A stretch of DNA of 64,000 bases from Patagioenas fasciata (lineage: Eukaryota; Chordata; Aves; Columbiformes; Columbidae): NCBI RefSeq assembly GCF_037038585.1, contig NC_092541.1, forward strand, positions 2,291,445-2,355,444, read 5' to 3'. Shown piece by piece: positions 12,771 to 25,000 of this stretch. Each line of letters begins with the position of its first letter. Position 1 is the stretch's first letter. Made by a program: the position numbers and the translations under genes. Below the pieces are notes generated by a model. The model was given only the letters and a program-made list of their open reading frames with translations. It made no database searches and had not been told where the DNA came from.

Positions 12771-14439
12771 CCGGATCGTCACCGTCCCTCCCTCACACAC
12801 GGGAATTGTCACCGATAAATAACCTGAGTGGCCAGAACCCGGAACGCCGGAGCGGAGGCTCAACCCGCCGGCTCTCTGGTGCGTGGTGGCTCAAAGTGGC
12901 TCCACCAGCGGCTCGTCAACCGTGGCCACAGACACAAGCAATTTGGCCAGCACAAGGGATACCATTGTGTGCTGACACGGGAAGAGTCGCCTCTTTGATT
13001 CCCCGGCGACGGAGACGAAACGTCAGCGCGGCCGGCGCTGGATCCTCCGGCAGCGCCAGTTTTAGGTGCTGCCAAGCGTGAAATGGTGGTGGTGTTGTTA
13101 ATTACTATTAACCGCTCTTTTTCTTTACACGCACAACAGCCCAGAGTGTGTTTGGTGTTCATTTTTGCATTCACACCAGACGAGGACGTTCCCCCACAAA
13201 GGGTCGAAGCTCAAAGCCACCAAAGCAGCGCGTCCCAAACCAGTTTTGCTTGAACTGGGCAAAACCCTGGCCTTGCAGCCTTATTTTCCGGTGTTACCCT
13301 CTGATCACCTCTCGCAATTAAAGACCGCTAGGTAACGATGCCCAAGCGGGGAGCACCGTGCGCCAGAGGAGCTGGGACAAGATACAGTGATTTTTCTTCC
13401 GCTGCTGTTGTGGGGAGTGGATAAAACCCTCCCAAAATGAGAAGTGAAATCCCCACCCTGTGCCAGCGTAGCCCATTTTGGAGCCCGCTGACTGCGATCT
13501 GAGCTGCCCAGCGCCATGTCCCCCCACCATAGAGCTCTCCCTGTCCATCTGTCCGTCCGCACATCCCCTCGCCGCCCCAGCTCCCCCTTCCCTCTGGGTG
13601 CAGCTCAGGAAGGGCTCATTGCTCATCACAACCGGTTCCCAAAGGGAGGGGAGTGAGAGAAAACCACCGCTCCTGGTCTCACACTCAGCTGAGTTTCCAT
13701 TCCACGCATTCCTCCTTACTCACTCTCTCTCAATCACTGCAGATGTTGACATCAGACACCACTCAGGCAGCGGAGGTTATAGAGAACATGACTTATGCTG
13801 CAGGAAATTCCTCCCAGAATATTTCAAGCTTCTGATTTTTCGACTATATTTGGTGGTGGAGCAGGGAGAAGCTTTTCTGTGGCCACAGTGCTGGGGCACC
13901 AAGAACCAACACCCCAGGGAGCAAAATCACCCGCGTTGTGTTTCTCGATGGAGTTTTACCCACGGTGTCAAACATTCACCGACTGCATCCAGTGTTCCCA
14001 GGCTCCGGAATTCCTCTTCTTTCTGGCATCACCGTCTTCTGAAAGCCCGATAGATCAATTCCACGCACCCCACGCTCACACCCACTCGTGCGATGGTCCC
14101 AGTGTTAATGGGACATGAACAGCTTTTCCCATTACAGATATTTCAGGTGTTTACTGCTTAAAAATATATATGTATATATATACCTGGGAGAGACCAGGGA
14201 TGTGAAAACTGAGTCTTCTAGGAGGATGAAAGTTGCATCAAACAGCATCACATATGACTGAGGTGCAAGGGCAGGAAAAACCCTCCTGATGCCCCAAATA
14301 CCCCCCCAGACCTTTTCAAACCAGGGTGAATTAAGCTCTGAAATGTTCTTTCCATCCCACAGAAAGTTCCATCATATTGGAAAGGTTCCTTTTTCTAATG
14401 TGCTGAGATGAACTGAGACCTTGCTGAGCACCCAAGAGG

Positions 14440-14904
14440 GACCTGAGGGAGGATTTGGGGACCTGAATGACAATTTGGGGACCTGAATGATAATTTGGGG
14501 ACCTGGGTGAGGGTTTGGGGACCTGGGTGAGGATTTGGGAACCTGGGTGAGGGTTCGGGGACCTGAGTGAGGATCTGGGGACCTGGGTGAGGATTTGGGG
14601 ACCTGGGTGAGGGTTCAGGGACCTGAATGATAATCTGGGGACCTGGGTGAGGGTTTGGGGACCTGAGGGAGGATTTGGGAACCTGGATGAGAATTTGGGG
14701 ACCTGGGTGAGGGTTCAGGGACCTGAATGATGATTTGGGGACCTGGGTGAAGGTTCGGGGACCTGAATGACAATTTGGGGACCTGGGTGAGGGTTTGAGG
14801 ACCTGAGTGAGGATTTGGGAACCTGGATGAGGATTTGGGGACCTGGGTGAGGGTTCAGGGACCTTAGTGAGAATTTGGGGACTCGGGTGAGGATTTGGGG
14901 ACCC
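14440..14904. repeat. 20-bp minisatellite, about 23 units
   Basis: The unit is close to 'acctgggtgaggatttgggg'. It repeats about 23 times with base substitutions but with essentially no change in unit length. All three minus-strand frames are therefore long and open and read as repetitive P/H/S/Q-rich peptides; these should not be taken as genes. It sits downstream of the FBXO47 3' end and of the microprotein gene's poly(A) site. Confidence 0.95.
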
Positions 14905-15138
14905 TCCAAGCTGGGGAGAGCCTGGTTTGGAGCCCGGAGCAGCAGCAGCACCTTGTGCTAAGGGACATGGGGGCGTCTTGCCATGGTTTGACCATTTCTT
15001 GTCCTTCTCGGGGTTCACAGGGAGCCCCGTGTCACCCCATGGCATCGGGGTTTGCTCCCCACCCTGTGTCACCCCATGGGATCGGGGTTTGCTGCCCCCC
15101 CGCAGACTCAGCACTCTTGCTCTCCCGGGCCATCCCGC

Positions 15139-15144
15139 TTTATT
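15139..15144 (-). terminator. Polyadenylation signal of the small membrane-protein gene
   Basis: The minus strand reads AATAAA here, about 270 nt into the predicted second exon that starts at 15416. It suits a short transcript ending near 15118. Confidence 0.55.
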
Positions 15145-15867
15145 CCATTCCCTCCAAACATTTCTCATTAAAAATAGAAGCGCTTTCTAAAATTAAACCC
15201 GGCGCCTGCCCTCGGGAGGGTTCATCCCATGGGGCAGGACCCAGCGCATCCCCCCCCATCCCAGGGATGCGTCACCGGGAACAACGGGGGGACGTGTCCC
15301 TGGCCCCCAGGTCCCTTTGCCCGCGGTGCCGACCCCGTTTGCTCCTTGCCGGGCAGCCGGTTGCTCCGGGGGGGGGTCAAAGCTTTTCCAGAAGGTTCCG
15401 AGGGACCAGGCGGCGGCTGCGGAAGAGAAAGGAGATGCTGAGCTGGGCCCAGCGCTGGTGGAGGGAGGGGGATCCCCCCACCCCTTTTAAATGATGCAAC
15501 CAGGGTCCCTTCTTGCTTCTCCCTGTTTCATTTCTCTCCCTTACGGGAACAAAAGCCGTCAGTTCGCGTTGCTGCTCTCTGAACGGCGGAGAAGCAGCTT
15601 TTCCAAAGGGGAAGGGGCTGATCAACCCCGCACAATCACCGCTGTGCATTTTGGTGGGCAAAGTGCCCTGATTTATATAAAATAACCCCCCTGCCCTCCT
15701 CGCACCCCGAGCAGGAAACAGCTGCGCCGGTGCTGTCAGCCCGGCCAGGCAGAGGGAGCAGCAGCCAAAGACAACAGCGTTACAAACAAAACAACCCCGT
15801 CCACCCCCTCCCCGGACACGTTTCTTCCCCAAAATGACACCCCGTTGGGACGAGGAGCACCCGGCTC

Positions 15868-16175
15868 ACCTGGACGATGCTGCGGGGATGCCGCATCTCC
15901 CCCCCTCCCCGCATCCCTCTAGAGCATGTAGATGATGTAGGAGAGGATCACCAGGCCGATGATGGCAAAGAACATCAGGATGAAAATATCCAGCATGGTG
16001 AGCGAGCAGGCGGAGGGACCAGGGGAGCAGGGGAGCAGGGGAGGCCGGGCGGAGGAGCCGCCGCTGCGCCCGCCAGCCCCCGCGGCCCGGTGCCTCCTCC
16101 CCTCTCCTCCCGGCGCGGATCAGGATGCGGAGATGATGCTGGAGCTGACGGAGGCGGAAAAATAAAGGGATAAAC
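15868..16175 (-). other. Predicted exon 1 and core promoter of the microprotein gene
   Basis: This stretch holds the leader, the 25-codon frame and the splice donor (CAG|GTGAGC, GT at 15869-15868) of the small gene. It is CpG-rich, with an AT-rich box near 16155-16177 at its upstream edge. The transcription start is inferred rather than seen. Exon 2 would begin at 15416, leaving a 546-nt... intron bounded by 15869 and 15417. Confidence 0.45.
15919..15996 (-). CDS. Putative 25-residue single-pass membrane microprotein
   Basis: The minus strand has CACC-ATG at 15996 and reads 25 codons to TAG at 15919. The peptide begins MLDIFILMFF, continues AIIGLVILS and ends YIIYML. Apart from Asp3 it is uncharged and would fill one membrane helix. 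The 5' side, to about 16170, is a GC-rich leader next to an AT-rich box (TTTATCCCTTTATTTTTC, minus strand). A strong donor (CAG|GTGAGC) lies at 15870/15869, only 49 nt past the stop. A good acceptor (TTTCTCTTCCGCAG) precedes 15416, and AATAAA follows at 15144. Promoter, start context, donor, acceptor and poly(A) signal thus form a plausible two-exon gene between FBXO47 and LASP1. I do not recognise the peptide. As I recall, the lncRNA LINC00672 occupies this position in human and may be the counterpart. A helix of this kind could bind a pump or channel, as phospholamban-type regulators do, but that is speculation. Longer frames over the same bases are shadows. Confidence 0.6.
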   Translation of the reverse strand: MLDIFILMFFAIIGLVILSYIIYML

Positions 16176-16184
16176 CCCCACGGG

Positions 16185-16610
16185 AGGACGGGGTCGGGGG
16201 AGCCGCGGGTGGGGTCGGGGGAGCGCTCGGATGGGGTTGGGGGAGCCTCGGAAGGGGTCGGGGGAGCCGCGGTCGGGGCCGGGGGAGCCGCGGTCGGGGG
16301 AGCCGCGGATGGGGTCGGGGGAGCCGCGGTCGGGGTCGGGGGAGCCTCGGATGGGGTCGGGGGAGTGCTGGGATGGGGTCGGGGAAGCTTCGGATGGGGT
16401 CGGGGGAGCCGCGGTCGGGGTCGGGGGAGCCTCGAATGGGGTCGGAGGAGCGCTGGGACGGGGTCGGGGGAGCCGCGGTCCGGGGAGCGCTGGGATGGGA
16501 TCGGGGAAGTGCTGGGATGGGGTCGGGGGAGCCGCGGTCTGGGGAGCGCTGGGATGGGGTCGGGGGAGCCTCGGACAGGGTTGGGGGAGCGCTGGGATGG
16601 GGCTCCCGGA
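16185..16610. repeat. G-rich minisatellite upstream of the microprotein gene
   Basis: Irregular units of roughly 20-28 bp are built from 'ggggtcgggggagccgcgg' and 'gggagcgctgggat'. The plus strand has runs of four or five G every ~10 bases, so G-quadruplex formation is plausible. It abuts the inferred promoter of the small gene at 16170. Long open frames through it on both strands are artefacts of the repeat. Confidence 0.9.
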
Positions 16611-17460
16611 GGCACCGCGGGAAGGCGGCTTTGTCCCTGCTGCTTCCCACCCAAACCACTGCCCAGTTTAGGGGTGTTCGTGGCGATGCCACCCCCCATT
16701 TACCACTGGGAAAGGGGACATCCTGTGGGGAACGAAGCAAAAATAAACCCGGGCTGCCACGAAGCCACATGGATGGCCCAGGACTGCTCTGAGCTCAGTT
16801 TTGGGGTGCAGAACGAGGGTACCGCAACACCCTTCGCTTCAGCATCACAACCCCCCGTTTAAACCCACGGGGTTTTCAGCGAGCACCAAGACTGGAGCCT
16901 ATTTTAACTTCCTTTTTTGCTAGTGCTGCAAATACAAACAACACCCCCTCCTCCACACACCTTTGAGATTTTCCTTACCCGAGCTCAATGCTGCACTTGT
17001 TGTAAATCAGACCTTGGGGCTCTGGCCCCCTTGGCACCAGCATTTGGTGAGAGAGCAAGACCCCAAGATCCCCTACCCTGAGATCCCCGACCCCGAGATC
17101 CCCCCCACATCCCAAAGGAGCAGAAAAACAGCCGGAAAAGCGACCGCAATCAAACCCGGCACAATCAGCAGGTAAAAATTATCCTTTTATTTTGAATTGG
17201 AGTAAACCCGGGAAGAGAATCAGTCGGTTTGTTCCATTCGATGGTTCGGTTAAAAAGGCCAAATATAACATGATTTTTGTTGCTTTTCTGTTTCAAAGAG
17301 GTGGGCGCTCAACCCAACGGGAAGGGGGACACGAGGACAAACCCCAATCAAGCGACGGATCCGGAAGGAAACACATTCTAAGCTCAGCACCGGAACTGGG
17401 GAAGCCGGGGTGGACGAGGTCTATTTTACACGTGATGAGAAGCAATTTAGCTTTTAATTT
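16611..17460. other. Spacer between the microprotein gene and LASP1 3' end
   Basis: No gene, RNA or repeat could be recognised here. A minus-strand AATAAA at 17191-17186 could end a long form of the LASP1 3' UTR. Confidence 0.4.
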
Positions 17461-17468
17461 TTAACTAC

Positions 17469-19055
17469 TTTATTTATTTACTTTAAATACAGGTTTAGGT
17501 GCTTTTCAGCTATGAAAAAAAGGCAAAAAAGTGCATAAGTCGAGAGAAAAAGGCAAGAAATCAAGCAGTGAGAGGTTTGGTTGCTGTGGTGGGGGGAGAA
17601 GGGGCAGGGGTGGCAGGGGAGCGTTAGGACGATGGTTTCAAGGTAGCATTAAAAAAGGTCCCTATACCAAAACGTGATTGCGCTGTTACTTGGTCCATTA
17701 AAAACCAGTTTATTCACATTGATACTCCCCCTCAAGAAGGTGATGAAGAGGATGAGCAGGAGCCGCCCCCCTGCCCCACCGCCCCCTCTCTCCTGCTCGG
17801 GTTTAGTTTTAGTCTCGGTTTAGCACCAACCGGGATTCTCATCCCGTAAACCCATCCCGGCTGCTCCGGGGGTCCCATTTGTGCCCCGAGGGGCTGGCGG
17901 TGCCACAGTCCCCGTCACACATTTGGCAGAGAAGAGCATCCCCCTCCACGTGCTTCCAGTTCTGTCCCTGCCCACCCCCTTCGGAGCCCGAAAGAGAAGG
18001 GGACGGGGATGCGCTTGGAGATTTTGGTCTGTGACGCGACCCCGAGGCAGCGGTGGCACCAAAAGCCGCTGTCGCTGGGGACCAACGAGAGGCGCGGGGT
18101 GGCTCGGGTGCCAAATTCCAGTCTCTGCCCCTTGAGACGGAGCGGCCAGAGGGGACGGGCACCCGGGATGGTCCCCAGCACCCGAGGATGTTTCACAGAG
18201 GCGCAGGGATGGGGGCTGAGCTCCCGGCCCGCCCCGAGCATCCTCCAAGCAGGAGGGTCCCCAAAACCCCGCAGTAGCAACAGCAGGTTCTGGGTGAATT
18301 TGGGGAGCACAGGGGACCCCCAGACATCATCCCAAAGACAGAAAAGCCGGAGCTGTGGGGGGACGTGAGGTGGGGCTGTCACAGTGTCCCCCCAAATCGC
18401 CAGAATCGGGCAGGCAAAGCAAAACCGTGGCTGCTCCATTCCCAGGGGACACGGATGGGCAGCAGTGGGAGCCGCTCCGGGGGGGCCCAGAGCAGCCGCT
18501 CCACGTCCTATCAGAAAGACTTTGTTTAAGATTCAAACCGCGAACGTTTTACTGTTTTAAGGACTGAAGGGAGCAAAACGGGATGGAAAAATGGAGCAGA
18601 GGAGCTGGGGGGAGCGATAGGATGAGGCAGAGCGAGCATCCCTCGCATCGCCCCAAAAGACATCTCTGCCCGTCCCGCCAGCGCGGGGGGAATTTGGTCC
18701 TGATAGGGGGTCCCCTCCTCCCTTTGCCGGGTCCCAGCGACTCCGGCTGCTCCCCCAGCCACAAAATACCCGGAGAGCTCAAGAGGAGGGAGCCCGGAGG
18801 AGCAGGAAAGCTGGTTTGGTCCCTCGAGCCCCCACCAACCCTCGCAGACGGTCCCTTGGTCCCGACAGAGCTAGAACGAAGCTAAAATTGGCAAGAGAAA
18901 CCGGAGGCGGCTGCAGAAACACAGAGTAACCGAGATGTCAGGACGCGGCTCCGGCAGAGCACGCGGGAGAAGGGAACTGGGGCACGGAGACGCACACGCA
19001 CGCGGCCGGGGTGGGGGGGCTCGGCTGTCACCCCCGCCCCGTCCCCTCCCGTGGC
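17469..19055 (-). other. LASP1: LASP1 3' UTR (extent approximate)
   Basis: The sequence after the LASP1 stop codon carries minus-strand AATAAA hexamers at 17714-17709 and 17474-17469. LASP1 transcripts in mammals have long 3' UTRs, so an untranslated region of about 1.3-1.6 kb fits. No competing gene is apparent. Confidence 0.55.
17709..17714 (-). terminator. Candidate LASP1 polyadenylation signal
   Basis: The minus strand reads GTGAATAAACTGG here. Another AATAAA follows at 17474-17469. Confidence 0.5.
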
Positions 19056-22000
19056 TCAAATGGCCTCCACGTAGTTGGCGGGGAGCATCCCCGTGTCCCC
19101 CGTGCGCTCCACCGTGCCGTACATCCACCCGTCGTCGATCTGCTGCACGTTGATGATGGTGTCGCCGTCCTGGAAGGAAACTTCATCCTCATCGGCCGCG
19201 TTGTAATCGTAGACGGCGCGGAAACGCTTCTGCAGGGAGAGAGGGGTCAATGGGACAGACCCCCCCGGGACCCCTCCAGGGCTGTGCCAAAGGCAGGAGG
19301 TTTTCACCCAACGCAGGTGCTGGTGTGTGACGTGGACCAGGCGCCAGCATCGCACCCACTACATGTTCAGAACGGGTTTTCCCCTGCCCAGGGAGCCAAC
19401 CCTGACCCCGTGGGGGGAAACTGGGGGCGCTGGGGTGCGAGCCCAGGGTCTGCACTCACCCCCCCTCCAGACGGAGCGTTGCGCTGCGTTGAGGCCGGTG
19501 CCGCTGGCTCCTTGTAGCCATAGGACTGAGATGGTGGCGGCTGCTGCTGGTAAACTGGGTGGGGGGGAGACAAGAACATAACAAATATTGTATCAGCACT
19601 GGTGTGGCCAGTGACCGTCCCTGTGCTGGACATGGGGGGGCCAAACCGCGAATCCTGGGGGCAGTTTTGGGCCCCTCACGCCCAGAAACCCCTTGAGGTG
19701 CTGGAGCGAGTTGAGAGAAGGGAACGGAGCTGGGGAAGGGGCTGGAGCACAAGTGTGATGGGAGCGGCTGAGGGACCTGGGGGGTTCAGCGAGGAAACGG
19801 CCTCAAGTTGTGCTGGGGAGGTTGAGGTTGGATCTGGGGAACAATTTCTTCCCCAAAGGGCTGTGGGGCATTGGAACAGGCTGCCCAGGGCAGTGCTGGA
19901 GTCACCATCCCTGGAGGGTTGGACAGGCGGACATGAGGTTCTCAGGACATGGGGCAGCACCAGGGGTGGGGGAACAGTTGGACTTGATGAGTTTGAGAGG
20001 CTTTTCCAACCAAAATGATTCTACGAGAGCTCTGCTGGAGGGAGCTGGGACGTGGGTGACACACGAAGCCCCTCGCAAAGACAGCGAATGGGTGTTTGTG
20101 CCCCTGCCCCGCGTTACCTGGGGTGCTGGGCTGGACGTGGTGAGGCGGCTGATGCTGCTGCTCGGCCGGTCTCCGGTAACTGCTCTCCTGGGAGTTCCTG
20201 CCCTCCAGCTCCGCACCCTCGCTGGGGCCCGGGCCCATCCTGCTCCTCTCGAATTCTTCGTGGTATTTTATCTGCAGGGACAGGGACAGGGACGGGTCAG
20301 AGCCGCGGGACAGCTGAGCCCAGACCCCTCCCATGCCACCAACACCCCTCACCTCGTCCCAGCTCATTTCTTTATGTCCCCAAGGACTCAGCATCACCCA
20401 TCACACCCCCAAACAGTCCCATGGGGCTTCCCCCTCCCACCTCCCCAGGGACATTTGCTCAGACCTGTTTGTGACAAAGAGGAGCTTTAAGTGTCCTATG
20501 GGTGAGATACCCAACCTTTTCAGGCGTGGGTGAGATTCAAGACCCAACTCCTGAGCCCCCAAGGCTGCAGGAGTGCGGAGCAAATGGAGCAAAAACATCT
20601 TTAGGAAACATCCCCTGGAACACGCTGGGTTTGTTGTGCAACCCCCGAGCCCAAGGATCCAGGGATCCACCCCCGGATCGCGCTTTAAGCGAAGCCTGAG
20701 AGCCCTTCGGGGTTTTCCTTTGAAGGAAACTCAAAGCAGCCACCACCAAACACAGAGGGTTCCCCCCCAACCGCCCGGCTGTGGGCGTAGAAATTAATAG
20801 CCACTTGTGTTAATGAGTGCAGCGCTACCGGAAAGCACCTGGAGCCCATTTGGCTGCTGGTTAAACAGTTATTTACTGGAGGACACTCCAGCAGGCTCCC
20901 CGCAGAGCCTGGAGCTGAGCCACCCTCCCAGGAGCAGGGACAGCTTGGGGACAGCGTTTCCCAGCTTGGGGACAGCGTTTCCCAGCTTGGGGACAAAGCT
21001 TCCTAGCTTGGGGACAGCATTTCCCAGTGCTCAGAGGCTCCAGTTTGCACGGCTCCATCTCCAGGAGGTTTTCCCCATCTCCAGGAGGGTTTCCCCATTA
21101 CCAAGACCATATCAGCACCTTCTGCCCGCCCAGGACCGACCTGCCCGCTGAGCCAGGATTTCCGCAGGTAGCGGGTCTTTGTTTCTGTGTTTCGCTAATT
21201 GGGTCACGGCAACCCCAGGCTGGCAGCCAGATGCCCATGGGGAAGCTGCCGAAAACGGCAACAGCAGCTGCGAGAGGGCGATTGGGCTGATGCCATCGCT
21301 CTGCTCACTTCTTTAATGCCCCCCGAACAGCCACAGATTCTCTCGGTTCTTCTCGGTTCAGCTCAGACCCCACCGAGCAGCTCCCCCAAGGGAAAATCCC
21401 CCAGCCGGGTCCCTTTGCCAAGCGGGATTCCCTTCCCCAGCCCTCGCTGTGCTGGGTTGGTGTGCAGATGACACCCGGCGGCTCCCCCAGGATAGAGAGC
21501 TGCACAACGGGAGCAGAAGAAAAGGGAATCAACAACACCAACAACCTCCTCCCGCCCTCCTGGGTGTTCTGGTTGTGTGTGAGCTCCCACCGCGGGTGCA
21601 GGCACCGTCCCCCCTCTTCCTCCTCCCCGGGACACCCTGGGGGTGCAGAGAGCAGCTGCCACCCCTGGGGCTTTGTCCCCAAGGTTGGGGACGCTCCAGG
21701 GTGGCAAAGCGAGAGCAGCTCAGGGCGCTACAGAAGCTCCCAGGAGGTTTCTCACGCACAGCTGCTCCCCGGGGGGGTCGTGGAGACGCCTCCCAGCCCT
21801 GCTTGGCTTTCGCAACAGCTCCCGGGCGTTCGATAAGGAACACACACGGTTTTCGGTAGCGGTTAAAGGTGAATTAACTCCCTGCCTGCTGCTGAGGGCG
21901 GATGCTGCTGTGCCTGGGAGCACAGGGTGAGTTTGGACAGGGGGCAGATAAACCCCCCACTGCACCCAGTGCTGCAGCTGCCCCTGCAAGCACCCATCTC

Positions 22001-25000
22001 TGCAAGCACCCATCCCTGCAAGCACCCATCCCTACGAGCATCCACCCTTATGAGCATCTAACCCCATCCAGCCCTACGAGCACCCAGCCCTGTGAGCACC
22101 CATCCCTGCAACCACCCAGCCCCACGAGCACCCATCTCTACGAGAATCCACCCTTACGAGCACCCAGCCCTACGAGAATCCACCCTTGTGAGCACCCATC
22201 CCTACGAGAATCCACCCTTGTGAGCACCCAGCCCTACGAGAATCCACCCTTGTGAGCACCCATCCCTACGAGAATCCACCCTTACGAGCACCCATCCCTA
22301 CGAGAATCCACCCTTGTGAGCACCCATCCCTACGAGAATCCACCCTTACGAGCACCCATCCCTACGAGAATCCACCCTTACGAGCACCCAGCCCTACGAG
22401 AATCCACCCTTACCAGCACCCAGCCCTGCGAGCACCCATCCCTACGAGCATCTAGCCCCATCCATCCCTGCGAGCATCCAGCCCCACGAGCACGCATCCC
22501 TACGAGAATCCGCCCTTGTGAGCACCCATCCCTACGAGAATCCACCCTTGTGAGCACCCATCCCTACGAGAATCCACCCTTACGAGCACCCATCCCTACG
22601 AGAATCCACCCTTGTGAGCACCCATCCCTACGAGAATCCACCCTTGTGAGCACCCAGCCCTACGAGAATCCATTTCCACGAGCATCCACCCCTACGAGCA
22701 CCCAGCCCCGTGAGCATCCATCTCCCGGAGTACCCAGCCCTATGAGAATCCACCCTTACGAGCACCCAGCCCTACAAGCATCCATCCCCATGAGCATCCA
22801 CCCCTACGAGCACCCAGCCCTGTTGAGCATCCATCCCTACGAGCATCCTCCTCCTTCACCATGGCAACCGCATCCGCAGCTGCTGCGTCCCTGGGTGCGG
22901 ACAGAGGCTGCTGGTGAAGCACGAGCTGCCGTTGAACCCGGGCATGGTTTTAATGTAATGTTTCGGAAAAGGCAGAGCTGGGTCTCCCGCAGGTACGGGA
23001 CAGGCCCCACCGCGGGAGGACAATCACGGCAACGGCACGGGCAGACATTCGGGGCTACTCACGTTGCTGATCTGATCCTGAGTCTTTTTGATTCTCTGCA
23101 GCTCCGGGGTGTCGGTCACCATGCTGAAGCCTTTCCCCTTGTTCTTCTCAAACTCCTCCTTGTAGCGAATCTGGGTACAAAAGCAAGAAAAAGCACATTG
23201 AGATGCACGTACTTCAGGAGATGCAGGATCTTTCTGTTACACAATTGTATAACATCTGGACCTCTGCGTTGCTCGGGGGAGCCCCCGATGTCTCCAGTAA
23301 CAGCAAAGTGGGGCATTGCCACAAGCACAAACTCCAAACCACCTTCCCATGCACCTGCTGAGTTTGTTTCCTTCCAGCAGGGCCGGGGGTGGCTTGGATT
23401 TACCTTGAATTCCCCAGTCACGTACCAGGGAGCAGCTGACCTGTGACAACCCCCTGCTCGGGAGCCCCGAGGGTTTTATGAGCATTTCATGAGGGTTTTG
23501 TGAGTGTTTCCATGGCAGGGACCGTTCAGCCGCCTTGGGGAGAAATTCACCCGGGAAGACGTCACGAAACCAGAATGTGGAGGTTGGCAAAACACAGGCA
23601 TCCTCGCTTCTGTTTGCCAGACATGGACATCAGCATCAATTCATCCCTTCCCATCACACCCAGGAGCTGCAAAGTCCTTGTTTTCTTTGCTTTGTTTTTA
23701 TTTAAATATAACATTTTTAATATTTTAATATAGCATTTTTAATATAGCAGCATTTCTTTTTTAATATAGCACTGCTCTGCTATATTAAAGGAGGATGGGA
23801 TGACAGAGCTGGGGTTGTGTCCCTAGCCAGCACAGCAGTTGGACCCTGGGCTGGTCCTGCCCGTCCCCCTGGGCTGGGCCTGCAAAGGAAGAGCTTTGCA
23901 AAGCCAGGGTTGTGCTCACAGATCTGCGCCGTGCCAAGATCAACCCGGGAGGCGGGATGGAGCTGTTTTATCCCTCGCACACACACACACTCCTCCAGAC
24001 CTCACATATTTGCCTCCCATCCAGACGGCGCATCCAGCTGGGCCTGGAAACACCTTTCGGGGAAAAGCTGCCAAAGGTTCTTATAATTTGTTCTGGGGAA
24101 GCCAAGACACAGCGGTGCTGTGAGCCCGCTCCAGCACGGACCTGGCACAGGGACAGGGACACTGATCACAGAATCACAGAATGGACTGGGCTGGAAAAGC
24201 CCTCAGAGATCATCCAGTCCAACCCTTGGTCCAACTCCAGTCCATTGACCAGATCATGGCACTAAGTGCCATGGCCAATCTCAGTTTCAAAACCTCCAGG
24301 GCCGGTGAGTCCAGCACCTCCCTGGGCAGCCATTCCAATGCTGACCACTCTCTCTGTATGGAATTTCTTCCAAATCTCCAGCCTAAATTTCCCCTGGCAG
24401 AGTTGAAGCCCATGCCCCCTTGTCCTATTGCTGAGTGCCTGGGAGAAGAGCCCAATCCCCCCTGGCTAGAACTGCCCTTCAGGTCGTTCTAGAGAGTGCT
24501 GAGCTCACCTCTAAGCCTCCTCTTCTCCAGACTAAACAAGCCCAGCTCCCTCAGCCTCTCCCCATAGCTCTTGTGTTCAAGTCCCTTCCCCAGTCTTGTT
24601 GCTCTTCTCTTGTTGCTCTTCTCTGCCATCCCCAGGTCAGACCCCCAGGGCTGCGGGAGACCCCGGATACCCCAGAGCACGGTGCCCTGCTCACAAACCA
24701 AACACTTCCTACCCTACAATCCAACAGAAACACAAGTTTTGGGAGCGTGTCAGAGCCCCTACACCCTCTTCACCACCACGGGCCGCCACAGAACCCCTGA
24801 GATTGATGGTGTGATACACGAGTCAGGGGACATTTCTAACTCCAAAGCAACAATGCTTAACGAACCAGGCTGCAGAGCCCACCCTGGGAGGGTGTTAATA
24901 CAACCAAGATGCTAAAGCACAGCAGAGGAACACGAGGACCAGTTTCAAGGCAGAAGTCTCCATTTGCTTGAAGTAATAAGAGAGAAAAAAACCCCCCGAA

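Noticed and set aside
14395-15168. 257-codon minus-strand frame
   Set aside because: It is a readout of the 20-bp minisatellite; all frames of that strand are open.
15866-16699. 277-codon minus-strand frame rich in Pro and Arg
   Set aside because: It is a product of the G-rich minisatellite. Its last part is an out-of-frame reading of the microprotein exon.
22316-23446. 376-codon open frame on the plus strand
   Set aside because: It runs through the 32-bp minisatellite and across LASP1 exon 4 on the opposite strand. It is open only because the repeat lacks stops.
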